Assembly: GCF_900108015.1 (NCBI RefSeq)
Contig: NZ_FNVP01000009.1
Location: forward strand, 30,529 to 94,528
Source of the DNA: Flavobacterium urumqiense
Lineage (GTDB): Bacteria; Bacteroidota; Bacteroidia; Flavobacteriales; Flavobacteriaceae
Reading direction: 5' to 3'
DNA length: 64,000 nt
Part shown: positions 19,321 through 27,645 of the stretch, piece by piece
Layout: every line of letters starts with the position of its first letter
Numbering within the stretch: the stretch's first letter is position 1
Made by a program: the position numbers and the translations under genes
The notes under the pieces: generated by a model
Database searches by the model: none
What the model saw: the letters and a program-made list of their open reading frames with translations, nothing else
What the model was told of the DNA's origin: nothing

Positions 19321-19453
19321 CCATAACGTTCGTTCCCGCGCTACACGCAGTTTGGGACTAAATTAAGCCCATTATTCGGATTTGCCAAATCTTCCAAATA
19401 CAAGACCATTTTCAAATTAAGTCAAGTACCCGTATTGCTTGTAGCTTGTGTTG
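19321..19453. repeat. Non-coding island repeat, copy B, attC-like imperfect palindrome
   Basis: The copy starts CCATAACGTTCG and contains CGCTACACGCA near its left end and TTGCTTGTAGCTTGTG near its right end. The two ends are imperfect inverted repeats. Its right half matches copy A. It breaks off after GTGTT, just where the recombinase/IS91 element begins, which suggests that the element inserted there. Confidence 0.6.
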
Positions 19454-19519
19454 AACTAAACCTTCGGTAGCACTTACCGAGATTTTGTACCTTACGAATA
19501 TAATTAAAATTCATATACT

Positions 19520-20478
19520 ATGACTACAAAAAAAAGCATCCTGATGCGTTAAGAGAAAACAAGATTCTCAATCAGGCCAAGCGTGAAGTTCCGGGATTTG
19601 AGGAATTACTTCAACGATTTGAGCGTACGGTTTCAGTCTTAGGTCGAAGTCAGAGTACTTTCAACAATTACTCCCGCCATGTGGCGGCTATTTCGCTTTA
19701 TTTTGGTAAAATTCCTACCGAGCTTGATCCCGAACAAGTACAGGATTACTTGTTTTACCAACAAAAAAAGTCCAAAACACCATCTCAAACGTATTTTAAA
19801 CACTGTGTTTACGGACTTCGGTTTTTGCTAAAATCCGAAGGATTGCCGTATGAATTTTTACGATTACCTTCGATAAAACACGAGAAGAAACTTCCTGTTG
19901 TTTTAAGTAAAGAGGAAGTTTGGGCTATGCTCCAAGGTGCCAAACTACTTAAACACAAAATCCTGATTGGTTTGCTTTATGGCTGCGGACTTCGCTGTAT
20001 GGAAGCTAGAAGTGTGCGTTTACAGGATTTAGATTTCGATAGAAAATAACTCAAAGTAGTTCAGGGAAAAGGCAAAAAAGACCGCTACGTACCTCTTTCG
20101 GTGCATTTGATTCGGGGTTTAAAAAAGTACATTGAAGCCGAAAAACCCCAGGATTATGTTTTTAATGGACAGCCTTTGCCTAATGGAGCCGGTGGCGATT
20201 TTGACAATCGGTATTCGCAACGAGGCGTGCAATGGGCAGTGAAGCAAGTCGCCAAAGCAGCGTGTATAATCAAAGAGGTTCATACTCATACGCTTCGGCA
20301 CAGTTACGCCACGCATTTGCTCGAAGACGGTATGGATATTATGACTTTGAAAGACCTTTTGGGACACCAGAATGTTGAAACGACAATGGAATATCTGCAT
20401 ATTGCCCAACTCGAGAGTCAGCGCATCTTTAGTCCACTCGATACCCTTTTTGCAAAATGCAGTCGCGCTTTGAAGTAG
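19520..20478 (+). pseudogene. Tyrosine recombinase, frameshifted and interrupted by a stop
   Basis: Translation matches a phage-type integrase of ~318 aa: SAM-like N-domain (GRSQSTFNNYSRHV), catalytic Arg in YGCGLRCMEARSV, Lys in KGKKDRY, HTLRHSYATHLL, and the late LGHQNVETTMEYLH with His and Tyr. Two lesions are seen. The ATG at 19520 is out of frame because of a run of eight As (19527-19534); nine would restore it. An in-frame TAA at 20047-20049 separates LDFDRK from LKVVQGKGKK (CAA to TAA would explain it). All catalytic residues survive on the two pieces. Its end overlaps the transposase start. Confidence 0.85.
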
Positions 20479-21572
20479 CCGATGTTCTGCGAAAAGCAGG
20501 TGCTGCAATCGAAAACTATGGATTAAATACTTGGCAACTCCGAACGCTTTACGCCATTAAAAAATGTAGAACAGCCGAGTTGGGTGGTCATATCGATGCT
20601 TGTGATAGTTGTGGCAATGTCACTATAAGCTATAACTCTTGCCGCAATCGGCATTGCCCGAAGTGTCAAGGGCAAAATCGAGAAGATTGGATCGCCAAAA
20701 GAGAAACAGAACTCTTGCCCGTGCGGTACTTCCATATGGTTTTTACCTTACCAGACAGTATCAATTCTTTAGCGATATATCAGCCTAAAATAGTGTATGA
20801 TACTTTATTTGAAGCGACATGGGAAACGTTAAAAAGTTTTGGCAAAGCCAAGGAAATGCAAATGGGAATGATTGCCGTTTTGCACACTTGGGGACAACAA
20901 TTGAGTTTGCATCCGCACCTGCATTGCATTGTTCCCGGTGGTGGCGTGAATAAAAACGGACAGTGGCAAAATAGCAGAAACGATGGTAAATTCTTGTTTC
21001 CTGTCAAGGCATTATCGAAAGTCTTTAGGGCTAAATATTGCGCCAAACTAAAAGCAAAATTACCTATCCAATACGAACAAATCCGGCAGGATTTATGGAA
21101 AAAACCATGGGTAGTATTTGCTAAGAAACCTTTTGGAAGTCCAAAATCGGTGGTGGAATATTTGGGGAGATACACCCATAAAATCGCCATCAGCAATAAT
21201 AGAATCAAGAGCATTGACGAGCAAAACGTGACTTTCGACTATAAGGATTACCGAGTAGCGGGCGTTAAAAAACAAATGACACTCCCTCATCAGGAATTTA
21301 TCAGGCGGTTTTCGTTGCATATTTTGCCCAAACGGTTTGTAAAAATCCGTCATTATGGTTTTTTGAGCAGCACTTGGAAGCGCCAAAAGCTGAAACTTTT
21401 ACAAGAAAAACTTAAGGTAAAAGTTCTGGAAAAAGTAGAAAAGAAGCCCTTTTTACCCAAGTGTCCTTGTTGTAAAACAGGCAATTTAAACCGAATAGCG
21501 GTTTTTGACCAGCGCGGTCCGCCTGCTTGGTATCTTGGCGGTAGCCAAAGTTCAAGTTCCTGTGAAAACTAA
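20457..21572 (+). CDS. IS91 family transposase
   Basis: The 371-aa protein has an N-terminal zinc-binding domain (CDSCGN, then NRHCPKCQ, residues ~49-73), the HUH metal-binding motif LHPHLHCIVPGG, and YLGRYTHKIAISNNRI with the catalytic Tyr. A short C-terminal CPCCKTGNL ribbon follows. These are the marks of rolling-circle Y-type transposases of the IS91/ISCR group. The frame is intact. Its ATG lies inside the 3' end of the recombinase gene (22-base overlap), so the two were probably translated together. Confidence 0.94.
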   Translation: MQSRFEVADVLRKAGAAIENYGLNTWQLRTLYAIKKCRTAELGGHIDACDSCGNVTISYNSCRNRHCPKCQGQNREDWIAKRETELLPVRYFHMVFTLPDSINSLAIYQPKIVYDTLFEATWETLKSFGKAKEMQMGMIAVLHTWGQQLSLHPHLHCIVPGGGVNKNGQWQNSRNDGKFLFPVKALSKVFRAKYCAKLKAKLPIQYEQIRQDLWKKPWVVFAKKPFGSPKSVVEYLGRYTHKIAISNNRIKSIDEQNVTFDYKDYRVAGVKKQMTLPHQEFIRRFSLHILPKRFVKIRHYGFLSSTWKRQKLKLLQEKLKVKVLEKVEKKPFLPKCPCCKTGNLNRIAVFDQRGPPAWYLGGSQSSSSCEN

Positions 21573-21796
21573 TTTTATGGGTAAGGGCAAGTATGCTCAA
21601 AAGTGAAAGAAAACACGAAAAAAACCAAGCTGAAACCACTCCAAAAAAAAAGAGGACCAGATCCTCTTGAAAATACCTCTAAAATCTTTACGGTAATTCC
21701 ATAGTGTTGACGGCAGGTAATCGGTTCCGTTCAACCCGGGCTTCATTGTTCGTGCTGCGCACGCAACGAAACCCTAGCTGTTGTGTGCTGTTTTTT

Positions 21797-22312
21797 TTAA
21801 GTTAATATTTTTACGATTTCCGAAATAGGCATTAATATTCCAATTAAGCATAAGGGGAAAATAATTTCTGGTAATGTTTTCATAATTTTATATTCAAAAT
21901 TATCCGTTTCTTTTGAATATAAAATTTTACGAGTTGCTTTGTCAAATATTATTAATCTACTATCGCTCTCATTTCCTATTCTAAATTTATACGCGCCTTT
22001 TTCAAGATAATAAGAACTCAGTTGCATTCGTCCGTTACTGCCATTATTTGTGTTTGCTCTAAAAAAAGAAAACATTTCAAAAAAGCGATTATCGTCTTCA
22101 TTTATAATTTGGGCATTATGTCTTTCCAATGTGAATTTTGTTAAAATTTTATCACTAACCCAGAGTGAATAAAAACCTGATTTTTCAATATTCAAAATGT
22201 GAGTTCCATATTCTGAATTTGTTTCAAAAATCACTTTTCCGCTGAATATTTTAAACAACAATATAAGAGAAATGATAATTGGCAAAAACCATAATGCTAA
22301 TTCTGTATTCAT
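21797..22312 (-). CDS. Hypothetical membrane protein of the accessory island
   Basis: I do not recognise this 171-aa protein. It has one N-terminal membrane segment (LWFLPIIISLILLFKIFSG) and one at the C-terminus (IIFPLCLIGILMPISEIV). Between them is an extracytoplasmic-looking beta-rich domain (HILNIEKSGFYSLWVSD, YLEKGAYKFRIGNESDSRLIIF). The gene is bracketed by the inverted words GTTGTGTGCTG (21779) and AGCACACAAC (22341), the same layout as the RES gene. This suggests a cassette. Confidence 0.68.
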   Translation of the reverse strand: MNTELALWFLPIIISLILLFKIFSGKVIFETNSEYGTHILNIEKSGFYSLWVSDKILTKFTLERHNAQIINEDDNRFFEMFSFFRANTNNGSNGRMQLSSYYLEKGAYKFRIGNESDSRLIIFDKATRKILYSKETDNFEYKIMKTLPEIIFPLCLIGILMPISEIVKILT

Positions 22313-22564
22313 ATAATATTATTTTCTGTTTTTGCAAAATAGCACACAACTTGTATATAGGCGATAAAAACTTTCATCTATACACCCAAATATGGGCAGA
22401 TTGGCGAAGGTTTGTTACGCTTTATATTTTCTCAAATATATTAAAATTTTCTTACAAATTGGTAGTCAGCTTTTTTATTCGAATATGATTTATAACAGAT
22501 TCTAAACTTTAATAAAGCACTTTTTTCGAAACTTTATTCTGGAAAAAACTTGTTGTCAAATAGC

Positions 22565-22641
22565 CCCGCTGTCCGCAGTATCCTTTTTATAAATGTAACC
22601 CGAGAGGGTTGCATTTATAAAAAGATACTGCGGACAGCGGG
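22565..22641. repeat. Long REP-like palindrome with GNRA-type tetraloop
   Basis: Arms of about 36 bases (starting CCCGCTGTCCGCAGTATC on the left and ending GATACTGCGGACAGCGGG on the right) pair with one bulged C and one T/C difference. The loop is GAGA between CCC and GGG. A related but asymmetric copy lies at 29758-29834. No run of Ts follows, so it is not a simple terminator. Confidence 0.85.
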
Positions 22642-22687
22642 ACAACTCGTCGTGAAGATTTAGAATTGTTCTGCTCCTAAAAAAAGA

Positions 22688-22719
22688 CATAAAAAAACAC
22701 CAGCCTTTCGACTGATATT
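22688..22719 (-). terminator. Terminator for the DUF808 gene
   Basis: Reading the reverse strand, a 10-bp stem closes on a GAAA tetraloop and is followed by a T-run (A-run at 22691-22697 on the given strand). About 29 bases are identical to the clpB terminator at 24389-24417, so one is a duplicate of the other. Confidence 0.75.
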
Positions 22720-22768
22720 ATCTTAGATTTTTAATTATTTATACAGCTAAATTATATTCAATTATTGC

Positions 22769-23638
22769 TTACTTTTTGCCAATGATCTTTTTGAACAGTT
22801 TCACAACCCCCAAAACAAGTACTCCAACTGCAAGTCCAATTATAAATTCGGTTACAATGGAGGGTAATTGGGGTAAAACATCATGTAAAAAATTAATGTT
22901 GTGCACAAATATGCCTCCTGCTACTAAGATCAACGCAATGGTACCTATAACGGATAAACTTTTGATAACTTTTGGAAGCGCTTGCACCAGGATATTGCCT
23001 ATCGTTTTTGTAAAACTACGTTCTTTAGTACTCAGTTGCATCAGTTTTAACCCTGCTTCATCCATGCGGACAATTAAGGCTACAATGCCGTAAACACCCA
23101 CTGTTGCGATTATTGCAATAATAGAAACAACAAGTATCTGTGATGAAATGGGTTTTCCAATTACGGTACCTAACGCGATAATTACGATTTCTACTGATAA
23201 AATAAAATCGGTTACTATGGCTGATTTTATTTTTTCTTTTTCAAAAGCTAAAATTTGTTCTTCGGTCAACGGTTCCATTAAAATTTCGTGCTTGGAATGT
23301 TCGTGCGGGAAGAAGTATTCGTATATTTTTTCGGCACCTTCGTAAGCTAAATAAAGTCCGCCCAGTACTAAGATTATTATAACAGCTACCGGTAAAAAAG
23401 CACTTAATAGAAAGGCGATGGGTAAAATGATTACTTTATTAACGAAAGAACCTTTTGCAATTGCCCATAATACAGGAAGTTCTCGGGATGAAATAAAACC
23501 GGATGCTTTTTCGGCATTTACGGCCAAATCATCACCTAAAATACCCGCCGTTTTTTTTGCTGCAATTTTACTCATTACCGCAACATCATCCATAATTGCT
23601 GCGATATCATCTAATAATGCGAAAAAACCTGATGCCAT
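22769..23638 (-). CDS. DUF808 family inner-membrane protein (YedI-like)
   Basis: The 289-aa protein opens MASGFFALLDDIAAIMDDVA, which is characteristic of YedI/DUF808. KKTAGILGDDLAVNAEKASG and RELPVLWAIAKGSF follow. Several hydrophobic segments lie at roughly residues 65-100, 145-185 and 225-285. The family is an uncharacterised inner-membrane protein group. It has a dedicated terminator downstream. Confidence 0.92.
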   Translation of the reverse strand: MASGFFALLDDIAAIMDDVAVMSKIAAKKTAGILGDDLAVNAEKASGFISSRELPVLWAIAKGSFVNKVIILPIAFLLSAFLPVAVIIILVLGGLYLAYEGAEKIYEYFFPHEHSKHEILMEPLTEEQILAFEKEKIKSAIVTDFILSVEIVIIALGTVIGKPISSQILVVSIIAIIATVGVYGIVALIVRMDEAGLKLMQLSTKERSFTKTIGNILVQALPKVIKSLSVIGTIALILVAGGIFVHNINFLHDVLPQLPSIVTEFIIGLAVGVLVLGVVKLFKKIIGKK

Positions 23639-23839
23639 TTTGATTGTTTTTTAAACAGCGCGGATTTTGGTATTGTAGTACCCAAATCTAATCTGCGCAT
23701 ATTGATTGTTTATTGATGCGAAGCTACTACTTTTTGATTTACTCTATTTATAAACCGGGTAAATTTTTAGTTAATATTCACCCATAATCTTTCTGTATTA
23801 GCGATACTGTTTTTAATTACATTTGAAATAAAAATAAGT

Positions 23840-24307
23840 ATGGGATTTAAACATGTATTTAAAGCTAAATTAGATTGGCTTTTTTCCAAAAAGGAAGCGG
23901 CGACGTATACTAAAAGTCATGCCATAACTATTGGCGGTAAGGCTGTTTTAAATGTTTCGGCTGCCAAAGCTTTCAAAGGAGAACCAGCTTTGTATAATCC
24001 TGAAGATCTGTTATTGAGTAGTGTGGTTTCCTGTCACATGATGTCTTACTTGTATGTTTGTAAACAAAATGATATCGACGTGGTGTCTTATACGGACGAA
24101 GCGGAGGCCACTCTTGAAGTTTTGGATGACGGTAGCGGCCGTTTTACTGTCATTAAACTGAATCCAAAAGTTCGTATTACAAACAAAGAAAAAATAGAGG
24201 AGGCACTTAACTTACATAAAAAAGCAAACCAACTCTGTTTTATAGCCAATTCGTGTAATTTTCCGATTCTGCACTTTCCAATTTGCGAAATTGAAGCTAC
24301 AAATTAA
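23840..24307 (+). CDS. OsmC family protein
   Basis: The 155-aa protein has the OsmC/Ohr fold pattern, with the two active cysteines in SSVVSCHMMSYLYVC and IANSCNFPI. NPEDLLLSS before the first Cys is typical. Members reduce organic hydroperoxides using dithiols in the cytoplasm. Whether this belongs to the OsmC, Ohr or a related branch cannot be told with certainty. It is convergent with clpB. Confidence 0.9.
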   Translation: MGFKHVFKAKLDWLFSKKEAATYTKSHAITIGGKAVLNVSAAKAFKGEPALYNPEDLLLSSVVSCHMMSYLYVCKQNDIDVVSYTDEAEATLEVLDDGSGRFTVIKLNPKVRITNKEKIEEALNLHKKANQLCFIANSCNFPILHFPICEIEATN

Positions 24308-24393
24308 AGTGGTTACGCATTTTTACTTTTTTTGAATACTGATTATAAAACAACAATTCAATCAGCCGGTTTACTCCTAAAAAACTGTAAGAC

Positions 24394-24424
24394 ATAAAAA
24401 AACACCAGCCTTTCGACCAGTGTT
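24394..24424 (-). terminator. Terminator for clpB
   Basis: On the reverse strand AACACTGGTC and GGCTGGTGTT pair (10 bp, several G-T) around a GAAA loop, followed by seven Ts. It shares a 29-base identical core with the terminator at 22688-22719. Confidence 0.78.
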
Positions 24425-24450
24425 TTCATAAGTTTAAATGTTCTAGATTC

Positions 24451-27054
24451 TTAAGAAACTAACTCGGTTTGATTTCTAAAAACTAATTTTCCGTCAAACG
24501 CATCTATCAGAACAATGCTGTCTGTAGTTATTTTTCCCGATAGAATTTCTTTGGATAATTCATTTAGCACATCTCTTTGAATCACTCTTTTCACGGGTCT
24601 CGCTCCAAATTGCGGATCGTACCCTTTCTCGGATAAATATACAATAGCTTCCGGAGTGGCGTCCATCGTGATGCCTTGTTGCGCCAGCATTTTGGTTACG
24701 CTTTTTAGTTGTAACCCTACGATTTGGGCTATATTTTCATTAGTCAATGGCGTGAACATCACAATTTCGTCAATACGATTGATGAATTCCGGGCGAACGG
24801 TTTGTTTTAATAGTCCGAGAACTTCCACTTTTGCGGCTTCAGTTGCGGCTTCCACACTTCCTTTAAGGTTTTCGAATTTCTCTTGAATTATCTGACTTCC
24901 CATATTGGAAGTCATGATGATAATCGTATTTTTAAAATCAGCTAAACGTCCTTTGTTATCTGTCAAACGTCCTTCATCCAAGACTTGTAATAAGATGTTG
25001 AATGTGTCCGGATGCGCTTTTTCGATCTCATCCAATAAGATTACAGAATACGGTTTTCTACGAACGGCTTCGGTCAATTGCCCGCCTTCATCATAACCCA
25101 CATATCCCGGAGGAGCACCCACCAAACGGCTTACGCTGTGGCGTTCTTGGTATTCACTCATATCGATACGAGTCATGGCATTTTCATCGTCAAATAAGTA
25201 TTCCGCCAAGGCTTTCGCCAATTCGGTTTTTCCAACTCCCGTAGTTCCTAGGAAAAGAAACGTTCCTACCGGTTTTTTCATATCCTGCAAACCGGCACGG
25301 CTTCTGCGCACGGCATCACTCACGGCTTCGATGGCTTCTTCCTGTCCTACCACTCTGTGATGCAATTCATCTTCCAGTTTCAATAGTTTTTCTCGTTCGC
25401 CCTGGAGCATTTTCATTACTGGAATTCCGGTCCATTTAGCCACTACTTCGGCAATGTCTTCACGAGTAACTTCTTCTTTTATCAACGAAGTTCCAGATTG
25501 ATTTTCTTGTAATTCTTTGAGCAAAATGGCTAAACGTTCTTGCGCTTCCTTAATTTTGCCATACCGAATTTCGGCTACTTTTCCATAATCGCCTTCACGT
25601 TCGGCACGTTCTGCTTCGTATTTAAAGTCTTCAATCTCCGTTTTGACGGCTTGAATGTTATCAACGACATCTTTCTCTGATTTCCATTTGGCATAAATTT
25701 CGTTGCGATCTTCTTTGAGATTGGCCAAATCCATTCCCAGAATTTTAAGCTTACTTTCGTCTTTTTCTCGTTTAATGGCTTCAATTTCTATTTCCAACTG
25801 CATGATTTTTCGATCCAAAACATCGAGTTCTTCGGGTTTCGAATTGATTTCCATACGCAGTTTAGAAGCGGCTTCATCCATTAAATCGATGGCTTTGTCC
25901 GGAAGAAAACGGTTCGTAATATACCGTTGCGATAATTCGACAGCGGCAATAATTGCATCGTCTTTGATTTGGACTTTATGGTGTGTTTCGTATTTTTCCT
26001 TGATTCCACGCAAAATCGAAATCGCACTTTCGGTATCCGGTTCTTCGACCATTATTTTTTGGAAACGTCTTTCGAGTGCTTTATCTTTTTCAAAATATTT
26101 TTGATATTCATCCAATGTGGTTGCCCCGATAGCGCGTAATTCTCCACGAGCCAACGCCGGTTTCAAAATATTGGCGGCATCCATAGCGCCTTCGCCACCA
26201 CCGGCACCCACAAGGGTATGGATTTCGTCAATGAATAAAACAATATCGCCGTCGGCAGCAGTCACTTCTTTCACCACGGATTTCAATCGTTCTTCAAATT
26301 CTCCCTTGTATTTAGCTCCGGCAATCAATGCTCCCATATCAAGAGAAAACACGATTTTATCTTTCAAATTGTCTGGAACATCCCCATCTACAATTCGGTG
26401 CGCTAATCCTTCGGCAATGGCGGTTTTTCCCACTCCTGGTTCTCCCACGAGCATTGGGTTGTTTTTAGTTCTACGGGTAAGAATTTGTAACACTCTACGA
26501 ATTTCCTCGTCACGACCGATAACGGGATCAAGTTTCCCTGCTCGAGCTAACTCATTAAGATTTTTGGCATATTTATTTAAGGAATTATACGTTTCTTCAG
26601 CAGATGCCGAAGTTACCCGTTCTCCTTTTCGCAATTCTTCTATCGCTGCTTTCAATCCTTTTCCGGTTACACCCTGATCTTTTAATATTTGGGCTGTCTT
26701 TGTTTTAGAATCAAAAATTGCTAAAATTAAATGCTCAATTGAAACGAATTCATCATTCATTTTTTTTGCAATAATTTCCGCTTCGTTCAGTGTTGTGTTT
26801 GCAGTTCTGGAAAGCATGATTTCGCCACCCGAAACTTTTGGAAAACTCTGGATTGTACTGTTTAATATTTGAAGAAACAGTGGCACATTTACATTCAGTT
26901 TTTTCAAAATAAAAGGTGCCACATTTTCATCTACTTCAAAAATAGCCTTGAAAATATGTTCGTTTTCTATTTGTTGTTGCCCCTCGCTCTGCGCCAATTG
27001 TTGGGAGAGCTGAATGGCTTCCTGAGATTTGATAGTAAATTTATTTATGTTCAT
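24451..27054 (-). CDS. clpB: ATP-dependent disaggregase ClpB
   Basis: The 867-aa protein has the whole ClpB layout: N-terminal domain with two Clp-N repeats (MNINKFTIKSQEAIQLSQQL), first AAA+ module with GEPGVGKT, and the coiled-coil M-domain (~400-530, rich in Glu/Lys). A second AAA+ module has GTTGVGKTE and the pore loop GAPPGYVGY. It re-solubilises aggregated proteins together with DnaK. The absence of a ClpP-binding loop and the presence of the M-domain separate it from ClpA/ClpC. Ends at its own hairpin terminator. Confidence 0.98.
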   Translation of the reverse strand: MNINKFTIKSQEAIQLSQQLAQSEGQQQIENEHIFKAIFEVDENVAPFILKKLNVNVPLFLQILNSTIQSFPKVSGGEIMLSRTANTTLNEAEIIAKKMNDEFVSIEHLILAIFDSKTKTAQILKDQGVTGKGLKAAIEELRKGERVTSASAEETYNSLNKYAKNLNELARAGKLDPVIGRDEEIRRVLQILTRRTKNNPMLVGEPGVGKTAIAEGLAHRIVDGDVPDNLKDKIVFSLDMGALIAGAKYKGEFEERLKSVVKEVTAADGDIVLFIDEIHTLVGAGGGEGAMDAANILKPALARGELRAIGATTLDEYQKYFEKDKALERRFQKIMVEEPDTESAISILRGIKEKYETHHKVQIKDDAIIAAVELSQRYITNRFLPDKAIDLMDEAASKLRMEINSKPEELDVLDRKIMQLEIEIEAIKREKDESKLKILGMDLANLKEDRNEIYAKWKSEKDVVDNIQAVKTEIEDFKYEAERAEREGDYGKVAEIRYGKIKEAQERLAILLKELQENQSGTSLIKEEVTREDIAEVVAKWTGIPVMKMLQGEREKLLKLEDELHHRVVGQEEAIEAVSDAVRRSRAGLQDMKKPVGTFLFLGTTGVGKTELAKALAEYLFDDENAMTRIDMSEYQERHSVSRLVGAPPGYVGYDEGGQLTEAVRRKPYSVILLDEIEKAHPDTFNILLQVLDEGRLTDNKGRLADFKNTIIIMTSNMGSQIIQEKFENLKGSVEAATEAAKVEVLGLLKQTVRPEFINRIDEIVMFTPLTNENIAQIVGLQLKSVTKMLAQQGITMDATPEAIVYLSEKGYDPQFGARPVKRVIQRDVLNELSKEILSGKITTDSIVLIDAFDGKLVFRNQTELVS

Positions 27055-27200
27055 TATCGTATATTGTTTTGTTGTTATTTGATTAACTTTGCAACTTAAT
27101 GTTCAATTTATATTCCAATACAATAGTACAGACAAATTGACATAAAATTTATGATTTATATCATACTTTAAAGTCAAAATGTCTTAAAAAAAAGACAATT

Positions 27201-27590
27201 ATGAGTTTTTTCAAAAATATTTTTAATAGTTCAGACGATACGAATTCCAAAGAAAACAAAATCAACTGGAATGAACTAACTGATTTGGTACAACTGGATG
27301 AAATTATCGCCATTTCGATTGAAAAACCGGTGGCTATTTTTAAACACAGTACGCGATGTAGTGTTAGTAGAATGGTGCTGAAACAGTTTGAAAATGAGTT
27401 CAATAGTTCAGATAAAGTTACACCTTATTTTTTAGATTTAATAGCGCATCGCGATATTTCTAATGAAATTGCCAATCGTTTTGGTGTGACCCATCAATCT
27501 CCACAATTGATTTTAATTAAGAACGGAAAAGCTGTTTATAACGTTTCGCACAGCGATATTGATGCGGAAGAATTAGGGAGGAAAGTTTAA
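27201..27590 (+). CDS. ytxJ: Bacillithiol system redox-active protein YtxJ
   Basis: The 129-aa thioredoxin-fold protein has the single active Cys in FKHSTRCSVSRM, where glutaredoxin-like relatives carry CxxC, and a cis-Pro in THQSPQLILIKNG. This matches YtxJ (DUF2847), predicted to act as a monothiol bacilliredoxin removing bacillithiol from proteins. Divergent from clpB, which may point to a shared stress setting. Confidence 0.9.
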   Translation: MSFFKNIFNSSDDTNSKENKINWNELTDLVQLDEIIAISIEKPVAIFKHSTRCSVSRMVLKQFENEFNSSDKVTPYFLDLIAHRDISNEIANRFGVTHQSPQLILIKNGKAVYNVSHSDIDAEELGRKV

Positions 27591-27645
27591 AAAAACTTTA
27601 TGAAGTTCTAAAATTTAACAAGTTTTTAATTAATTTACATATAAA

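Larger units (their letters stand above)
19454..21740 (+). mobile_element. IS91-family element with upstream tyrosine recombinase; ends approximate
   Basis: The unit holds a broken tyrosine recombinase and an overlapping IS91-type (HUH) transposase in the same direction. Elements of this kind have no terminal inverted repeats. Left side: a hairpin TCGGTA-GCACT-TACCGA at 19464-19480, right after TTGAAC. Right side: small hairpins such as AAGAGGA/TCCTCTT near 21650, and GTTCAAC near 21735, where a replication-type end would lie. The boundaries are inferred from where copy B of the island repeat stops and where transposase-linked sequence fades. Confidence 0.6.
22313..22768. other. Gene-poor stretch with palindrome and terminator
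   Basis: These 456 bases hold no supportable gene. They contain the cassette end AGCACACAAC (22341), a short inverted CCCAAATATGGG (22386-22397), a very long palindrome (22565-22641) and a terminator (22688-22719) for the DUF808 gene. Confidence 0.6.

Noticed and set aside
19321..19453. True integron attC site
   Set aside because: The imperfect palindrome and TAAC/GTTA-like ends recall attC, but the right end does not match the GTTRRRY core and no integron integrase is present. I kept it as a repeat of unknown type.
20119..21639. Leftward frames across the recombinase and transposase genes
   Set aside because: They mirror the strongly supported rightward genes and show low-complexity, non-conserved sequence.
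24656..26677. Rightward reading frames opposite clpB
   Set aside because: Several long open frames lie on the other strand of clpB (and likewise of miaA, argF', proA and others). They are shadows of codon use in the real genes and have no family resemblance.
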